From positions 1 through 19,327 of the forward strand of contig CAZJWM010000034.1 of the NCBI GenBank assembly GCA_964549975.1: a stretch of 19,327 bases of DNA, read 5' to 3'. This document shows, one piece after another, positions 1-7,049 of the stretch; position 1 is the stretch's first letter, and the number at the start of each line of letters is the position of its first letter. The notes below the pieces were generated by a model. That model was not told the origin of the DNA. It did no database searches and saw only the letters and a list, made by a program, of their open reading frames with translations. The position numbers and the translations under genes are program-made. The stretch comes from UBA3263 sp964549975 (lineage in GTDB: Bacteria; Bacteroidota; Bacteroidia; Bacteroidales; Muribaculaceae).

Positions 1-1111
1 GTCCGCCGTTCAAGCGGGCATCGGGCGAGAATTTGCGCGATTTCAGGAAGTGGCCCAGCACACTGCGCTTCACGCTGGGCTTCGACGCCTCGGGAGCTGC
101 CCAGCCCATGAATTCGTCGGCGTCGTCGCCTTCGCGAATCACAGAGATATGACGATAGGGATATCGCAGAAAGCCGTCGGCACCGATGTTGACGCCTGAG
201 AGCACCGAGCCGGAGATTACGCGGCGATGCGTGTCGCCCTCAAGCTTGCCGGAGAGCAACGTGGCGGCATCAGTGCCGGCCGGAGCCAACAGATATTCCG
301 GATTTTTCACCTCGGGTCCTGCCACGGTGATGAGTGTGTAGGGGTCGATGGTTCCGTTGAGCGCCAATTGGCCTATTTTACATAAGGTGATAATGTCGAG
401 TGTCCACACCGTTTCGCCCTTGTTTACGGGCTTGACGTTGGCAATCTGCACTCCCACGTTGCCCGAGGGGTGCGGACCGCTCACTTCGAGCATCTCGGCG
501 CCGGGAATCGGCTTCAGCGGCGAGCCTTGCGGCAGCGCCACGTAGACTTTGCCGGTGGTGAGTGCGCTGAGGGCTTTCACTGCGGCGGCAAGTTCGCGCT
601 CGTGCTCCTCGCCCATCACGGCATACTCCAAGTGCGGAGCCAGTGGGGCAGAGTCGTAGGCGGTGACGAAGATGTCGCGCGGAGTGCGCTCCGGCATCGG
701 CACAATGTCGTAGGGACGTTGGCGCATCATGGCCCACAGCCCGCTGTGCATCAGTCGGGTGCGGAAGTCATTGGCCTCAGCTGCTTTGAAAGCAGCGAGA
801 GCAGCGCCTGCTTCGGGCTGAATTTCCACGCGGAGAAGCTTTCGGCGCTCGCCGCGAACCACGCTTTTCACGGTGCCGCTCACCGGCGAAATTAATTTCA
901 CGTCGGGATGCAGCTTGTCGAACATAATGGGGGCACCGGCAGCAACGCTGTCGCCCTCTTTCACCGCCATCTTGGGCAGAAAACCGGGGAAGTCATCAGG
1001 AACGATGGCAACCAACTGCGGCTCAACCCTTTTGATCTGCTGCGGTGATGCAGGATGCGGTGCAGCTCCTGCAATGTTAAGGTCTAAACCTTTTTTTATT
1101 TTGAGTTGCAT
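1..1111 (-). CDS. nqrA: Na+-translocating NADH:quinone reductase subunit A (partial, C-terminus off window)
   Basis: Reading leftward from the ATG at 1111-1109 there is an open frame of 370 codons with no stop before the window edge. It begins MQLKIKKGLDLNIAGAAP and continues through a lipoyl/barrel-like stretch (residues about 50-70, KLISPVSGTVKSVVRGERRK), both typical of NqrA. NqrA proteins are about 450 residues, so some 80 C-terminal residues are missing. NqrA is a peripheral cytoplasmic subunit of the six-subunit NQR complex, which oxidises NADH, reduces quinone and pumps Na+ across the inner membrane. The rest of the operon (nqrB-F) would lie beyond the left edge. A Bacteroidetes-type promoter lies about 40 bases upstream. 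The product is assigned from remembered family features, not a search. Confidence 0.9.
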   Translation of the reverse strand, partial: MQLKIKKGLDLNIAGAAPHPASPQQIKRVEPQLVAIVPDDFPGFLPKMAVKEGDSVAAGAPIMFDKLHPDVKLISPVSGTVKSVVRGERRKLLRVEIQPEAGAALAAFKAAEANDFRTRLMHSGLWAMMRQRPYDIVPMPERTPRDIFVTAYDSAPLAPHLEYAVMGEEHERELAAAVKALSALTTGKVYVALPQGSPLKPIPGAEMLEVSGPHPSGNVGVQIANVKPVNKGETVWTLDIITLCKIGQLALNGTIDPYTLITVAGPEVKNPEYLLAPAGTDAATLLSGKLEGDTHRRVISGSVLSGVNIGADGFLRYPYRHISVIREGDDADEFMGWAAPEASKPSVKRSVLGHFLKSRKFSPDARLNGG

Positions 1112-1152
1112 TTCAGTTATAGGGTTAGCAAAATGTGATTGTATCAATCGCA

Positions 1153-1185
1153 CAAAGTTACATTAAATTGGTCAAAATTGCCAAA
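1153..1185 (-). promoter_or_regulatory. Promoter of nqrA (Bacteroidetes -33/-7 type)
   Basis: On the minus strand the -7 box TAACTTTG occupies 1160-1153 and a TTTG -33 element occupies 1185-1182, separated by 21 bases. Transcription would start near 1148, giving a leader of about 37 nt before the nqrA ATG at 1111. The match to the TAnnTTTG consensus is exact; the spacing is slightly long. Confidence 0.6.
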
Positions 1186-1199
1186 AAATCGTTTGAAAC

Positions 1200-1231
1200 T
1201 TTGCATAATTCCCGTGAAATTTCTAAGTTTG
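1200..1231 (+). promoter_or_regulatory. Promoter of the secreted-protein gene, abutting its ATG
   Basis: TTTG at 1200-1203 and TAAGTTTG at 1224-1231 are separated by 20 bases, a textbook Bacteroidetes promoter. The -7 box ends only four bases before the ATG at 1236, so the predicted transcription start falls at or next to the start codon and the mRNA should be leaderless or nearly so. Confidence 0.7.
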
Positions 1232-1235
1232 CGCC

Positions 1236-1889
1236 ATGAAAATTCTCACATTATGTGCTGCAATGGCTGCGACGTGTGCTCTCCACGCCGAGTCAGTAGC
1301 CACTCACACAGTTATCTGGAGTGCGCCCGAAGCGTTTGATGATGCGGGTTTGCTCCTTAATTACCAAGAAATGCATGGAGAGCAATGGGTTATGAATGCC
1401 GTGGTGCGCGTGGCTTTTGCGCAAGGCACCTCGGAATATGCGCCCCAAAGCGTGCTGCGCCCTGATGCGTGCGCCTGGCTCTGTTATGGCGCGGAAGTGC
1501 AAATCTCTACGCTTGAGAATGCCAAAATTCTCGGTGTTGAATTCACTTGTTTGCCCGACTATCCGTTTGTGGCCGACGTGGCCGAAGCTTCGCAAGGCGC
1601 CATTGAGTGCAACGAGGCCACGGCCACATGGAGCGGCGAACCCACTGAGGCGCTTACCGTGAGCCAAACAGGCAATTTTTCAAACATTTTTGAAGATGGC
1701 GCCAGGGTGGGGATTAAAAGTATTGCCGTGACATACAGTAGTGCGGAAATGGAGCAGGCGGAAATTACGGAGCTGACGACCGCAGAAAAGTCCTCTCCGG
1801 TTGAATACGACCTGTTGGGCCGACGCATATCCGCCGGTAGCCATTATCGCGGCATTCGCGTGGTCAACGGTCGATTAATAGCCCAATAA
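1236..1889 (+). CDS. Secreted protein of unknown function with YDLLGRR-type C-terminus
   Basis: This 217-residue protein starts with a signal peptide (MKILTLCAAMAATCALHAES, likely cleaved around residue 19-20). The middle region has no motif I recognise. The last 30 residues contain VEYDLLGRRIS followed by RGIRVVNGRLIAQ. Many extracytoplasmic Bacteroidales proteins end in such a 'YDLxGRR...GIYIxNGKK' segment, which resembles type IX secretion sorting domains, so surface export is plausible but not shown. The expected terminal lysines are absent. The gene is divergent from nqrA and its 3' end overlaps the convergent lrgB end by 15 bases. Its own strong promoter sits directly at the start codon. 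Function unknown. Confidence 0.75.
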   Translation: MKILTLCAAMAATCALHAESVATHTVIWSAPEAFDDAGLLLNYQEMHGEQWVMNAVVRVAFAQGTSEYAPQSVLRPDACAWLCYGAEVQISTLENAKILGVEFTCLPDYPFVADVAEASQGAIECNEATATWSGEPTEALTVSQTGNFSNIFEDGARVGIKSIAVTYSSAEMEQAEITELTTAEKSSPVEYDLLGRRISAGSHYRGIRVVNGRLIAQ

Positions 1890-2582
1890 CGACAGAATCA
1901 TTGGCGTGAGCAGCGCTGTGAACAAGCCGTTGAGCGTCAGTCCAAGCGAGGAGAATGCGCCATAGCGTTCGCCTCCGCGCTCAATGGCCGCAGCGGTGCC
2001 CACGGCGTGAGATGCAGTGCCTATGGACAAGCCTCCTGCAATCGGGCTCTTAATGCGGCTCATTCGCACCATTCTAAATCCGGCCATGCCGCCGAAAATG
2101 CCGGTGCACACCACCACTGCGGCGGTGAGTGCCGGATTGCCGCCAATCGACGACGAAATCTCCATAGCAATAGGCGTGGTCACTGCTTTTGGCGCAAGCG
2201 ACAGAATCACTTCCTTGGATGCACCAAGCAGTTCAGCCACTGTCACCACGGAAATTACTCCGGCCACGCAGCCGGCGAGTTCAGCCAAGAGAAGGGGTAG
2301 CAATTGCTTGCGAATTGCTTCCATCTGGCGATATAGCGGCAAGCCAAGAGCCACCACGGCCGGCTTAAGCCAAAAGTCAATGTATTTGCCGCCGGCGGCA
2401 TATGTTTCGTAGTCCACTCCGCAGCAGCTGAGGAAAACGATCAGCAAAATTATGGCGATAAGGATGGGATTGAGCAATGCCACTCCGGTGCGTCGCTGCA
2501 AGATTTTTGCACCAAGAAAAGCTCCAAATGTTAGAGCAATCAGGAAGTAAGGATTGGTGAGAAAATTGCTGTTACTTACCAT
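1875..2582 (-). CDS. lrgB: LrgB/CidB family membrane protein
   Basis: This 235-residue protein is almost entirely hydrophobic, with about seven to eight membrane segments. It carries the LrgB-family signatures APKAVTTPIAMEIS (about residues 130-143) and GTASHAVGTAAA (about 190-200). LrgB partners LrgA; in Firmicutes the pair modulates murein hydrolase activity and autolysis, and related CidA/CidB proteins have been linked to transport of small organic acids such as pyruvate. Its ATG (2582-2580) lies inside the end of lrgA (stop at 2574-2572), an 11-base overlap that implies translational coupling. The physiological substrate here is unknown. Confidence 0.93.
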   Translation of the reverse strand: MVSNSNFLTNPYFLIALTFGAFLGAKILQRRTGVALLNPILIAIILLIVFLSCCGVDYETYAAGGKYIDFWLKPAVVALGLPLYRQMEAIRKQLLPLLLAELAGCVAGVISVVTVAELLGASKEVILSLAPKAVTTPIAMEISSSIGGNPALTAAVVVCTGIFGGMAGFRMVRMSRIKSPIAGGLSIGTASHAVGTAAAIERGGERYGAFSSLGLTLNGLFTALLTPMILSLLGY

Positions 2583-2949
2583 TGTTAGCTTTTGTTTTTG
2601 AAGTGATACTTGATGTCCCTCGGCGCGCCCATTGGTGCACCCAGCCTGTCACGGCGATGATGACGAAGGTGCTCACCACTGTGGCGGTGACGATGGGGAG
2701 CCACTGGTCGCGAATCAGTCCCAAACAGCGCATCACGCCCACTCCGGCGGGCACAAAGAAAAATCCGAGGTTCTTCACCAAAAAGTCAGCCATTTTGTCG
2801 ACCCATTGTTCCTTCACCACTCCTGTGCGGAGCGACACTGCCAACAAAAGCATCCCAATGATGCTGCTGGGCACCGGCACTCCGGTGAGCCACACGATTA
2901 ATTCGCCCATTGCGAGAAACGCAAAGAGCACTGCGCATTGTAGAATCAT
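2572..2949 (-). CDS. lrgA: LrgA/CidA family holin-like protein
   Basis: This 125-residue protein starts MILQCAVLFAFLAMGELI. It has the CidA/LrgA-family PVPSSIIGMLLL motif (about residues 25-36) and four predicted membrane helices, ending in a basic tail (WARRGTSSITSKTK). The open frame extends upstream to 3201, but that extension crosses the promoter and the tpiA start. I therefore place the start at 2949, which fits the usual 115-150 residue length and lies just downstream of a -7 box at 2980-2973. The gene is first in the lrgAB operon, is divergent from tpiA, and acts in the inner membrane. Confidence 0.92.
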   Translation of the reverse strand: MILQCAVLFAFLAMGELIVWLTGVPVPSSIIGMLLLAVSLRTGVVKEQWVDKMADFLVKNLGFFFVPAGVGVMRCLGLIRDQWLPIVTATVVSTFVIIAVTGWVHQWARRGTSSITSKTKANNGK

Positions 2950-2970
2950 AAGTTTTTCTGAATTTTTGTG

Positions 2971-3012
2971 TGCAAAATTACTCCAAAATGGAGAATTCTT
3001 TGTAATTTTGCA
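2971..3012. promoter_or_regulatory. Overlapping divergent promoters of lrgAB and tpiA, forming an inverted repeat
   Basis: TGCAAAATTAC at 2971-2981 and GTAATTTTGCA at 3002-3012 are perfect reverse complements. Each arm contains a TAATTTTG -7 box: the left arm fires leftward into lrgA (box 2980-2973) and the right arm fires rightward into tpiA (box 3003-3010). Only 20 bases separate the arms, so the -33 region of each promoter coincides with the -7 region of the other. Neither has a clear TTTG -33 element. A smaller repeat, CTCC-AAAAT-GGAG (2981-2993), lies in between. Confidence 0.6.
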
Positions 3013-3060
3013 GTGAAGAAAACGAAAAATTTTTGTAATAATCACATAATCAATTCTGTT

Positions 3061-3819
3061 ATGAGAAAAAAAATTGTGGCAGGTAACTGGAAATTGAACA
3101 CCACCCTCGCTGAGGGCGTTACCCTTGCCAAAGATGTGAACGAAGCTCTGGCTTCTCGTACTCCTAACTGCGACGTAGTTATCTGCGTGCCGTTCACCCA
3201 CTTGGCTTCTGTAGCTGCCGTTATCAACTCAAGCAAGCTCGGCCTTGGCGCTGAAAACTGCGCTGACCACGTGAAGGGTGCTTACACCGGCGAAGTTTCT
3301 GCTCCCATGGTTGCTTCAACCGGCGCTAACTACGTTATTCTCGGCCACAGCGAACGTCGTCAATACTACGGCGAGACCTCTGAAATCCTCAAGACCAAAG
3401 TAAACTTGGCCCTCGAAAACAATCTCACCCCAATCTTCTGCATTGGTGAAGTTCTGGAAGAACGCGAAAACGGCACCTTCTTCGATGTTGTGAAATCTCA
3501 AATCGAAGGCGCTCTGTTTGAACTCAGCGCTGCCGACTTCGGCAAAATCATCCTGGCTTACGAACCCGTTTGGGCCATCGGCACCGGCAAAACCGCTACC
3601 GACGATCAGGCTCAGGAGATGCACGCCTTCATCCGCAGCGTCATCGCCGGCAAGTTTGGCAAGGAAGTGGCCGACAACTGCTCGATCCTCTACGGCGGCA
3701 GCTGCAAACCCTCCAACGCCAAGGCTCTCTTTGCAAAGCCCGACGTAGACGGTGGCCTCATCGGCGGCGCATCGCTCGCAGCAGCCGACTTCATGGGCAT
3801 CGTTGACGCTTGGAACTAA
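3061..3819 (+). CDS. tpiA: Triosephosphate isomerase
   Basis: This 252-residue cytoplasmic enzyme interconverts dihydroxyacetone phosphate and glyceraldehyde 3-phosphate in glycolysis and gluconeogenesis. The substrate motif NWKLN places catalytic Lys at residue 11, ILGHSERR places catalytic His at 96, and AYEPVWAIGTGKTA places catalytic Glu at 168, in the flexible loop. YGGSCKPSN (211-219) and GGLIGGASL (231-239) form the phosphate-binding loops. Length is normal for the family. I chose the ATG at 3061 because an upstream in-frame ATG (2968) lies before the promoter and would add a non-family extension. Codon use is noticeably biased (GCT, GTT, CTC/AAC-type codons), as expected of a highly expressed gene. 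A strong terminator follows. Confidence 0.98.
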   Translation: MRKKIVAGNWKLNTTLAEGVTLAKDVNEALASRTPNCDVVICVPFTHLASVAAVINSSKLGLGAENCADHVKGAYTGEVSAPMVASTGANYVILGHSERRQYYGETSEILKTKVNLALENNLTPIFCIGEVLEERENGTFFDVVKSQIEGALFELSAADFGKIILAYEPVWAIGTGKTATDDQAQEMHAFIRSVIAGKFGKEVADNCSILYGGSCKPSNAKALFAKPDVDGGLIGGASLAAADFMGIVDAWN

Positions 3820-3848
3820 TCAAGGTCGTAAACCTAAATGAATGTTAA

Positions 3849-3888
3849 GTGTCGCTCTGCAAACCTTTGCAGGGCGACACGCGTTTTT
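3849..3888 (+). terminator. Intrinsic terminator of tpiA
   Basis: GTGTCGCTCTGCAAA (3849-3863) pairs with TTTGCAGGGCGACAC (3866-3880) with a single mismatch and a two-base gap. GCG and then five T (3884-3888) follow. This is a strong rho-independent terminator 29 bases after the tpiA stop codon. Confidence 0.85.
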
Positions 3889-3895
3889 AACTTTG
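3866..3895 (+). promoter_or_regulatory. Promoter of the small membrane protein gene, embedded in the tpiA terminator
   Basis: TTTG at 3866-3869 lies within the 3' arm of the terminator hairpin. TAACTTTG at 3888-3895 follows after an 18-base spacer. The ATG of the next gene is 22 bases further on. Terminator and promoter therefore share the same DNA. Confidence 0.6.
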
Positions 3896-3917
3896 AATCA
3901 ACAATAGTCTCCGAAAA

Positions 3918-4100
3918 ATGGGAAACAAAATCTATTGGGTGATAGCCGCCGTGGCCTTTGGCGCGGTGTGTTCAGCCTTCTATTATTGGATATGCCGCCC
4001 GCGCCGCTGGCGCTGGGTGAAGTTGGGTGTGTGGTGGATCTGCTACGTTGTGGCTCTGAGGGTGGTCTACCACTTTGTGGCTAAGATTTTCTATTATTGA
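3918..4100 (+). CDS. Small two-helix membrane protein, unknown function
   Basis: This 60-residue ORF encodes two hydrophobic segments (about residues 5-27 and 36-58) joined by a very basic tryptophan-rich loop (RPRRWRWVK). It ends KIFYY. The basic loop predicts a cytoplasmic hairpin with both termini outside. Support for a real gene is the consensus promoter directly upstream, the preceding terminator, and the clean membrane-hairpin composition. Against it is its small size and lack of a recognised family. The 3' end overlaps the convergent FAD-dehydrogenase gene by 20 bases. Confidence 0.55.
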   Translation: MGNKIYWVIAAVAFGAVCSAFYYWICRPRRWRWVKLGVWWICYVVALRVVYHFVAKIFYY

Positions 4101-5643
4101 CCAGGGCTTCGGCCACGCGTTCGCCGTCGATGGCGGCGCTGACGATGCCTCCGGCATAGCCTGCGCCCTCGCCGGCGGGATAGAGTCCGGGCATGGAGAT
4201 GTGGGCCAGAGTGTCGGTCTTGCGCGGGATTCTCACCGGGGATGATGTGCGCGTTTCGTCGCCCACCACTGTGGCTCGCTCCGAAGCGAAGCCGCGCTGC
4301 TTGCGGTCAAACTCCATGAAGGCGCGTTGCAAGCGTTGGGCAATGGGTTGCGGAAGCAGTTGATCCACTCGGGCGCTGAAGAGCCCGGGGGCATAGGATG
4401 AGGGGTTGAGCGATGAGGACAGGCGGCCGTTGATGAAGTCGGTCATGCGCTGCGCCGGCGCGGCTTGCGTGCCTTTGGGGTTGGCTTGGAAAAAGCGTTG
4501 TTCGATTTGCTCTTGATAGTGCATCATCTTCAGTGGGTCGTTGCCCTCGACGTCTTCGGGCAACACCTCCACCACCATGCCGGAATTGGCCCAGCGTGTG
4601 CCGCGATTGCCCGGCGACATGCCGTTGACCACCAATTGGCCCGGGGCACTCGAGGCGGGGATGATGAATCCGCCGGGACACATGCAGAAGGAGTAGACTC
4701 CGCGGCCGTCAACACGAGTGAGCATCGAATATTCGGCGGCGGGGAGAAATTTGCCGCGGCCGTTGGGCGAATGATATTGCAGACGATCGATTAGCTCCTG
4801 GGGGTGCTCCAAGCGCACGCCCACGGCTATGCCTTTGGGCTCCAGGGCGATGCCTGCCCGGAGCAGATGATGGTAGACGTCGCGCGCGGAGTGGCCTGTG
4901 GCCAAGATTACCGGACCGCGATGCTCGCGGCCGTCGGCGGTGACGGCGCCACGCACCTCGCCTTGCTCAATGATCAGACGCTCCACGCGAGAGAGGAAGT
5001 GCACCTCGCCGCCCTGACGCTCAATGGTTTGGCGCATGGCTTTGATCACGGCCGGAAGGCGGTCGGTGCCGATGTGGGGATGGGCGTCGATGAGGATGTC
5101 GGCAGGGGCGCCGTGGCGATAGAGCACCGAGAGAATCTTCTCCACCGAGCCGCGTTTCTTGCTGCGAGTGTAGAGTTTGCCGTCGCTGAAAGCGCCGGCG
5201 CCACCTTCGCCGAAACAGTAGTTGCTGTCGGGGTTGACCACGCCCGTGCGCGAAATTTGCGCCATGTCGCGCAGACGCGAGTCCACGTCTTTGCCGCGCT
5301 CAAGCACTATGGGTTTCACCCCCAATTCAATCAAACGCAGGGCCGCAAACAGTCCGGCCGGGCCGGCGCCCACCACTATGGCTTGCTCCGAGGCATCTGC
5401 CACCGACGGATAATTCAGCGGCATGGCCAGCGCATCCTCGGCCAGCGGCTCCTGGTCGATGCACACCGTGACGTTCAGATTGACCATCACGCGGCGTTGG
5501 CGCGCGTCGATGCTACGTCGGGTTGGACGCACGCAGGTGATGCGGTTGGCGTCGACGTTGAGGGCGGTTGACACCTCGGCCAGGAGGCGTAGCGGTTGGT
5601 AGGCCACCTCAGGCGGCACTCTCAATTGAAGTTGCTGTTGCAT
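4081..5643 (-). CDS. FAD-dependent dehydrogenase (COG2509-like)
   Basis: This 520-residue protein has an N-terminal domain of about 85 residues, then a dinucleotide-binding motif VVGAGPAGLFAALRL (GAGPAG at 92-97) and LERGKDVDSR. The conserved block NYCFGEGGAGAFSDGKLYT and, near the C-terminus, LYPAGEGAGYAGGIVSAA (second FAD contact) follow. This architecture matches the uncharacterised FAD-dependent dehydrogenase family COG2509, which is widespread in Bacteroidetes and Firmicutes; the substrate is not established. It is the last gene of the rlmB - MATE - dehydrogenase operon. Its start codon (5643) lies 35 bases inside the MATE gene in a different frame, suggesting translational coupling. Confidence 0.88.
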   Translation of the reverse strand: MQQQLQLRVPPEVAYQPLRLLAEVSTALNVDANRITCVRPTRRSIDARQRRVMVNLNVTVCIDQEPLAEDALAMPLNYPSVADASEQAIVVGAGPAGLFAALRLIELGVKPIVLERGKDVDSRLRDMAQISRTGVVNPDSNYCFGEGGAGAFSDGKLYTRSKKRGSVEKILSVLYRHGAPADILIDAHPHIGTDRLPAVIKAMRQTIERQGGEVHFLSRVERLIIEQGEVRGAVTADGREHRGPVILATGHSARDVYHHLLRAGIALEPKGIAVGVRLEHPQELIDRLQYHSPNGRGKFLPAAEYSMLTRVDGRGVYSFCMCPGGFIIPASSAPGQLVVNGMSPGNRGTRWANSGMVVEVLPEDVEGNDPLKMMHYQEQIEQRFFQANPKGTQAAPAQRMTDFINGRLSSSLNPSSYAPGLFSARVDQLLPQPIAQRLQRAFMEFDRKQRGFASERATVVGDETRTSSPVRIPRKTDTLAHISMPGLYPAGEGAGYAGGIVSAAIDGERVAEALVNNRKS

Positions 5644-7027
5644 AGAAACGTTTGTTGATGCGGCGTAGCATCACGCAGAGCGTGACGACGGCGGTTAAGA
5701 TTGCCAGGAGGTCGCTCGCGGCCATGGCCAGCCACACGCCGTCGACTTTCAACACCGGCGGCAGAATCAGCAGGCAGGGGATGAGGAAGAGCAGTTGGCG
5801 AGTGAGGCTCAGGAATATTGACAGATGGGGCTTGCCTATGGACTGGAAGAAATTTTGAATCACAATCTGACAGCCCACCACGGGATAGACCACAAAATAG
5901 AGGCGATAGGCTCGACGGGCTATGGCTATGAGTTCGGCGTCGGTGGTGAACATGCGGCTCACCTGGTCGGGGAAGAGCTCTGTGATGAGGAAGCCCGCCG
6001 TGGTGATGCAGAATCCCACAATCAGGCCTATGCGCAGTGTCTGCTTGACGCGCGGCCAGTTGCCGGCGCCGTAGTTGTAGCCAAGGATGGGTTGCATCCC
6101 TTGGGTGACGCCAAACACCACCATCACGAAAAACATGGTGGTGCGGTTGAGGATGCCGAATGCGCCCACGGCCATGTTGCCGGCATCGCCGCCATAGAAG
6201 AGCAGCGACTTGTTGATGAAAATCACCACGATGCAGGCGCAGATGTTCATCAGAAATGGCGACAAGCCGATGGCGTAGATGCGGCGCAGCAGCGAGGGCA
6301 CCACCCAGCGGTTGCGCCACTGGATGTGAACAAAGCTGCGCGGCGAGAGGAAGTGGCACAACACCCACACCAGGCCGCTGCTTTGGCCTATGGCCGTGGC
6401 CCATGCGGCGCCGGCTATTCCCCATCGGAAGACGAAGATGAAGATTGGCGCCAACACCAGGTTGACGCCCACGGAGAGCAGCGCCGACACCATGGCTTTG
6501 CGCGGATAGCCCGTGGCGCGCATGATGTTGTTGAGGCCGAAAAACACGTAGTTGACCGGCGTGAAGCAGACAATCACGCGCATGAAGCTGCGGGCGTAGG
6601 GCAGGGTGGCGTCCGTAGCGCCAAACAGCCGCAAGATATCGTCAAGCCAAATGAAGGTGACGCTGCCGAAGATGGCGGCGTGGATCAGGCAGAAGAGCAA
6701 CACGTTGTTGACCACGGCCGTGGCGCGGTCCAGGTCTTTCTGCCCGAGGAAAATCGAGCAGATGGTGGCGCCGCCGGCCGAAATCAGTGTGGCAAAGGCC
6801 ACCAGCAGGTTCATCAGCGGGAAGGTGATGGCCAAGCCGGTGATGGCCATGGCGCCCACGCCTTGGCCAATGAAGATGGAGTCGACAATGTTGTAGAGCG
6901 AGGTGGCCACGCTGGCTATGATGGCCGGCACGGAATATTGCATCAGCAGCCGTGGGATGGCTGCCGTGCCCAGTGTCACCGGCGATGAGTCGGCGCGGTC
7001 TGTTGCTTCGGTTGTTGACTCGCTCAT
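5609..7027 (-). CDS. MATE family multidrug/Na+ efflux transporter
   Basis: From the ATG at 7027 this is a 472-residue inner-membrane protein with about twelve hydrophobic helices. The sequence YSVPAIIASVATSLYNIVDSIFIGQGVGAMAITGLA after residue 28 is typical of MATE transporters, which export cationic drugs or metabolites in exchange for Na+ or H+. The internal similarity of halves (GYNYGAGNWPRVKQTLR in the second half) also fits. I place the start at 7027 because the open frame upstream reads through a C10 tract into rlmB and encodes a non-family, proline-rich extension. No Shine-Dalgarno sequence is present; the ATG follows an A8 run. The gene overlaps the downstream dehydrogenase by 35 bases. 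Substrate unknown. Confidence 0.93.
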   Translation of the reverse strand: MSESTTEATDRADSSPVTLGTAAIPRLLMQYSVPAIIASVATSLYNIVDSIFIGQGVGAMAITGLAITFPLMNLLVAFATLISAGGATICSIFLGQKDLDRATAVVNNVLLFCLIHAAIFGSVTFIWLDDILRLFGATDATLPYARSFMRVIVCFTPVNYVFFGLNNIMRATGYPRKAMVSALLSVGVNLVLAPIFIFVFRWGIAGAAWATAIGQSSGLVWVLCHFLSPRSFVHIQWRNRWVVPSLLRRIYAIGLSPFLMNICACIVVIFINKSLLFYGGDAGNMAVGAFGILNRTTMFFVMVVFGVTQGMQPILGYNYGAGNWPRVKQTLRIGLIVGFCITTAGFLITELFPDQVSRMFTTDAELIAIARRAYRLYFVVYPVVGCQIVIQNFFQSIGKPHLSIFLSLTRQLLFLIPCLLILPPVLKVDGVWLAMAASDLLAILTAVVTLCVMLRRINKRFYATATSIESAA

Positions 7028-7045
7028 TTTTTTTCGGGGGGGGGG
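7027..7045. repeat. Homopolymer pair: T8 and G10 (A8/C10 on the coding strand)
   Basis: Positions 7027-7034 are eight T and 7036-7045 are ten G, separated by one C. On the minus (coding) strand this reads C10, G, A8 and then the TG of the MATE start codon, 5 bases after the rlmB stop. It fills nearly the whole 22-base rlmB-MATE gap, where a ribosome would bind. Confidence 0.85.
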
Positions 7046-7049
7046 TGGA

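Noticed and set aside
2968..3060. Upstream ATG that would extend TpiA by 31 residues
   Set aside because: It precedes the predicted transcription start and adds a non-family sequence; family members start at MRKKIVAGNWK.
4804..5571. A 255-codon plus-strand ORF opposite the FAD-dependent dehydrogenase
   Set aside because: Shadow composition and no motifs; the minus strand carries intact FAD-binding motifs.
5825..6988. A 387-codon plus-strand ORF antisense to the MATE gene
   Set aside because: It is rich in His, Ala, Gly, Gln and Glu with no domain logic, as expected of a frame opposite a GC-rich membrane-protein gene. The MATE frame has clear family motifs.
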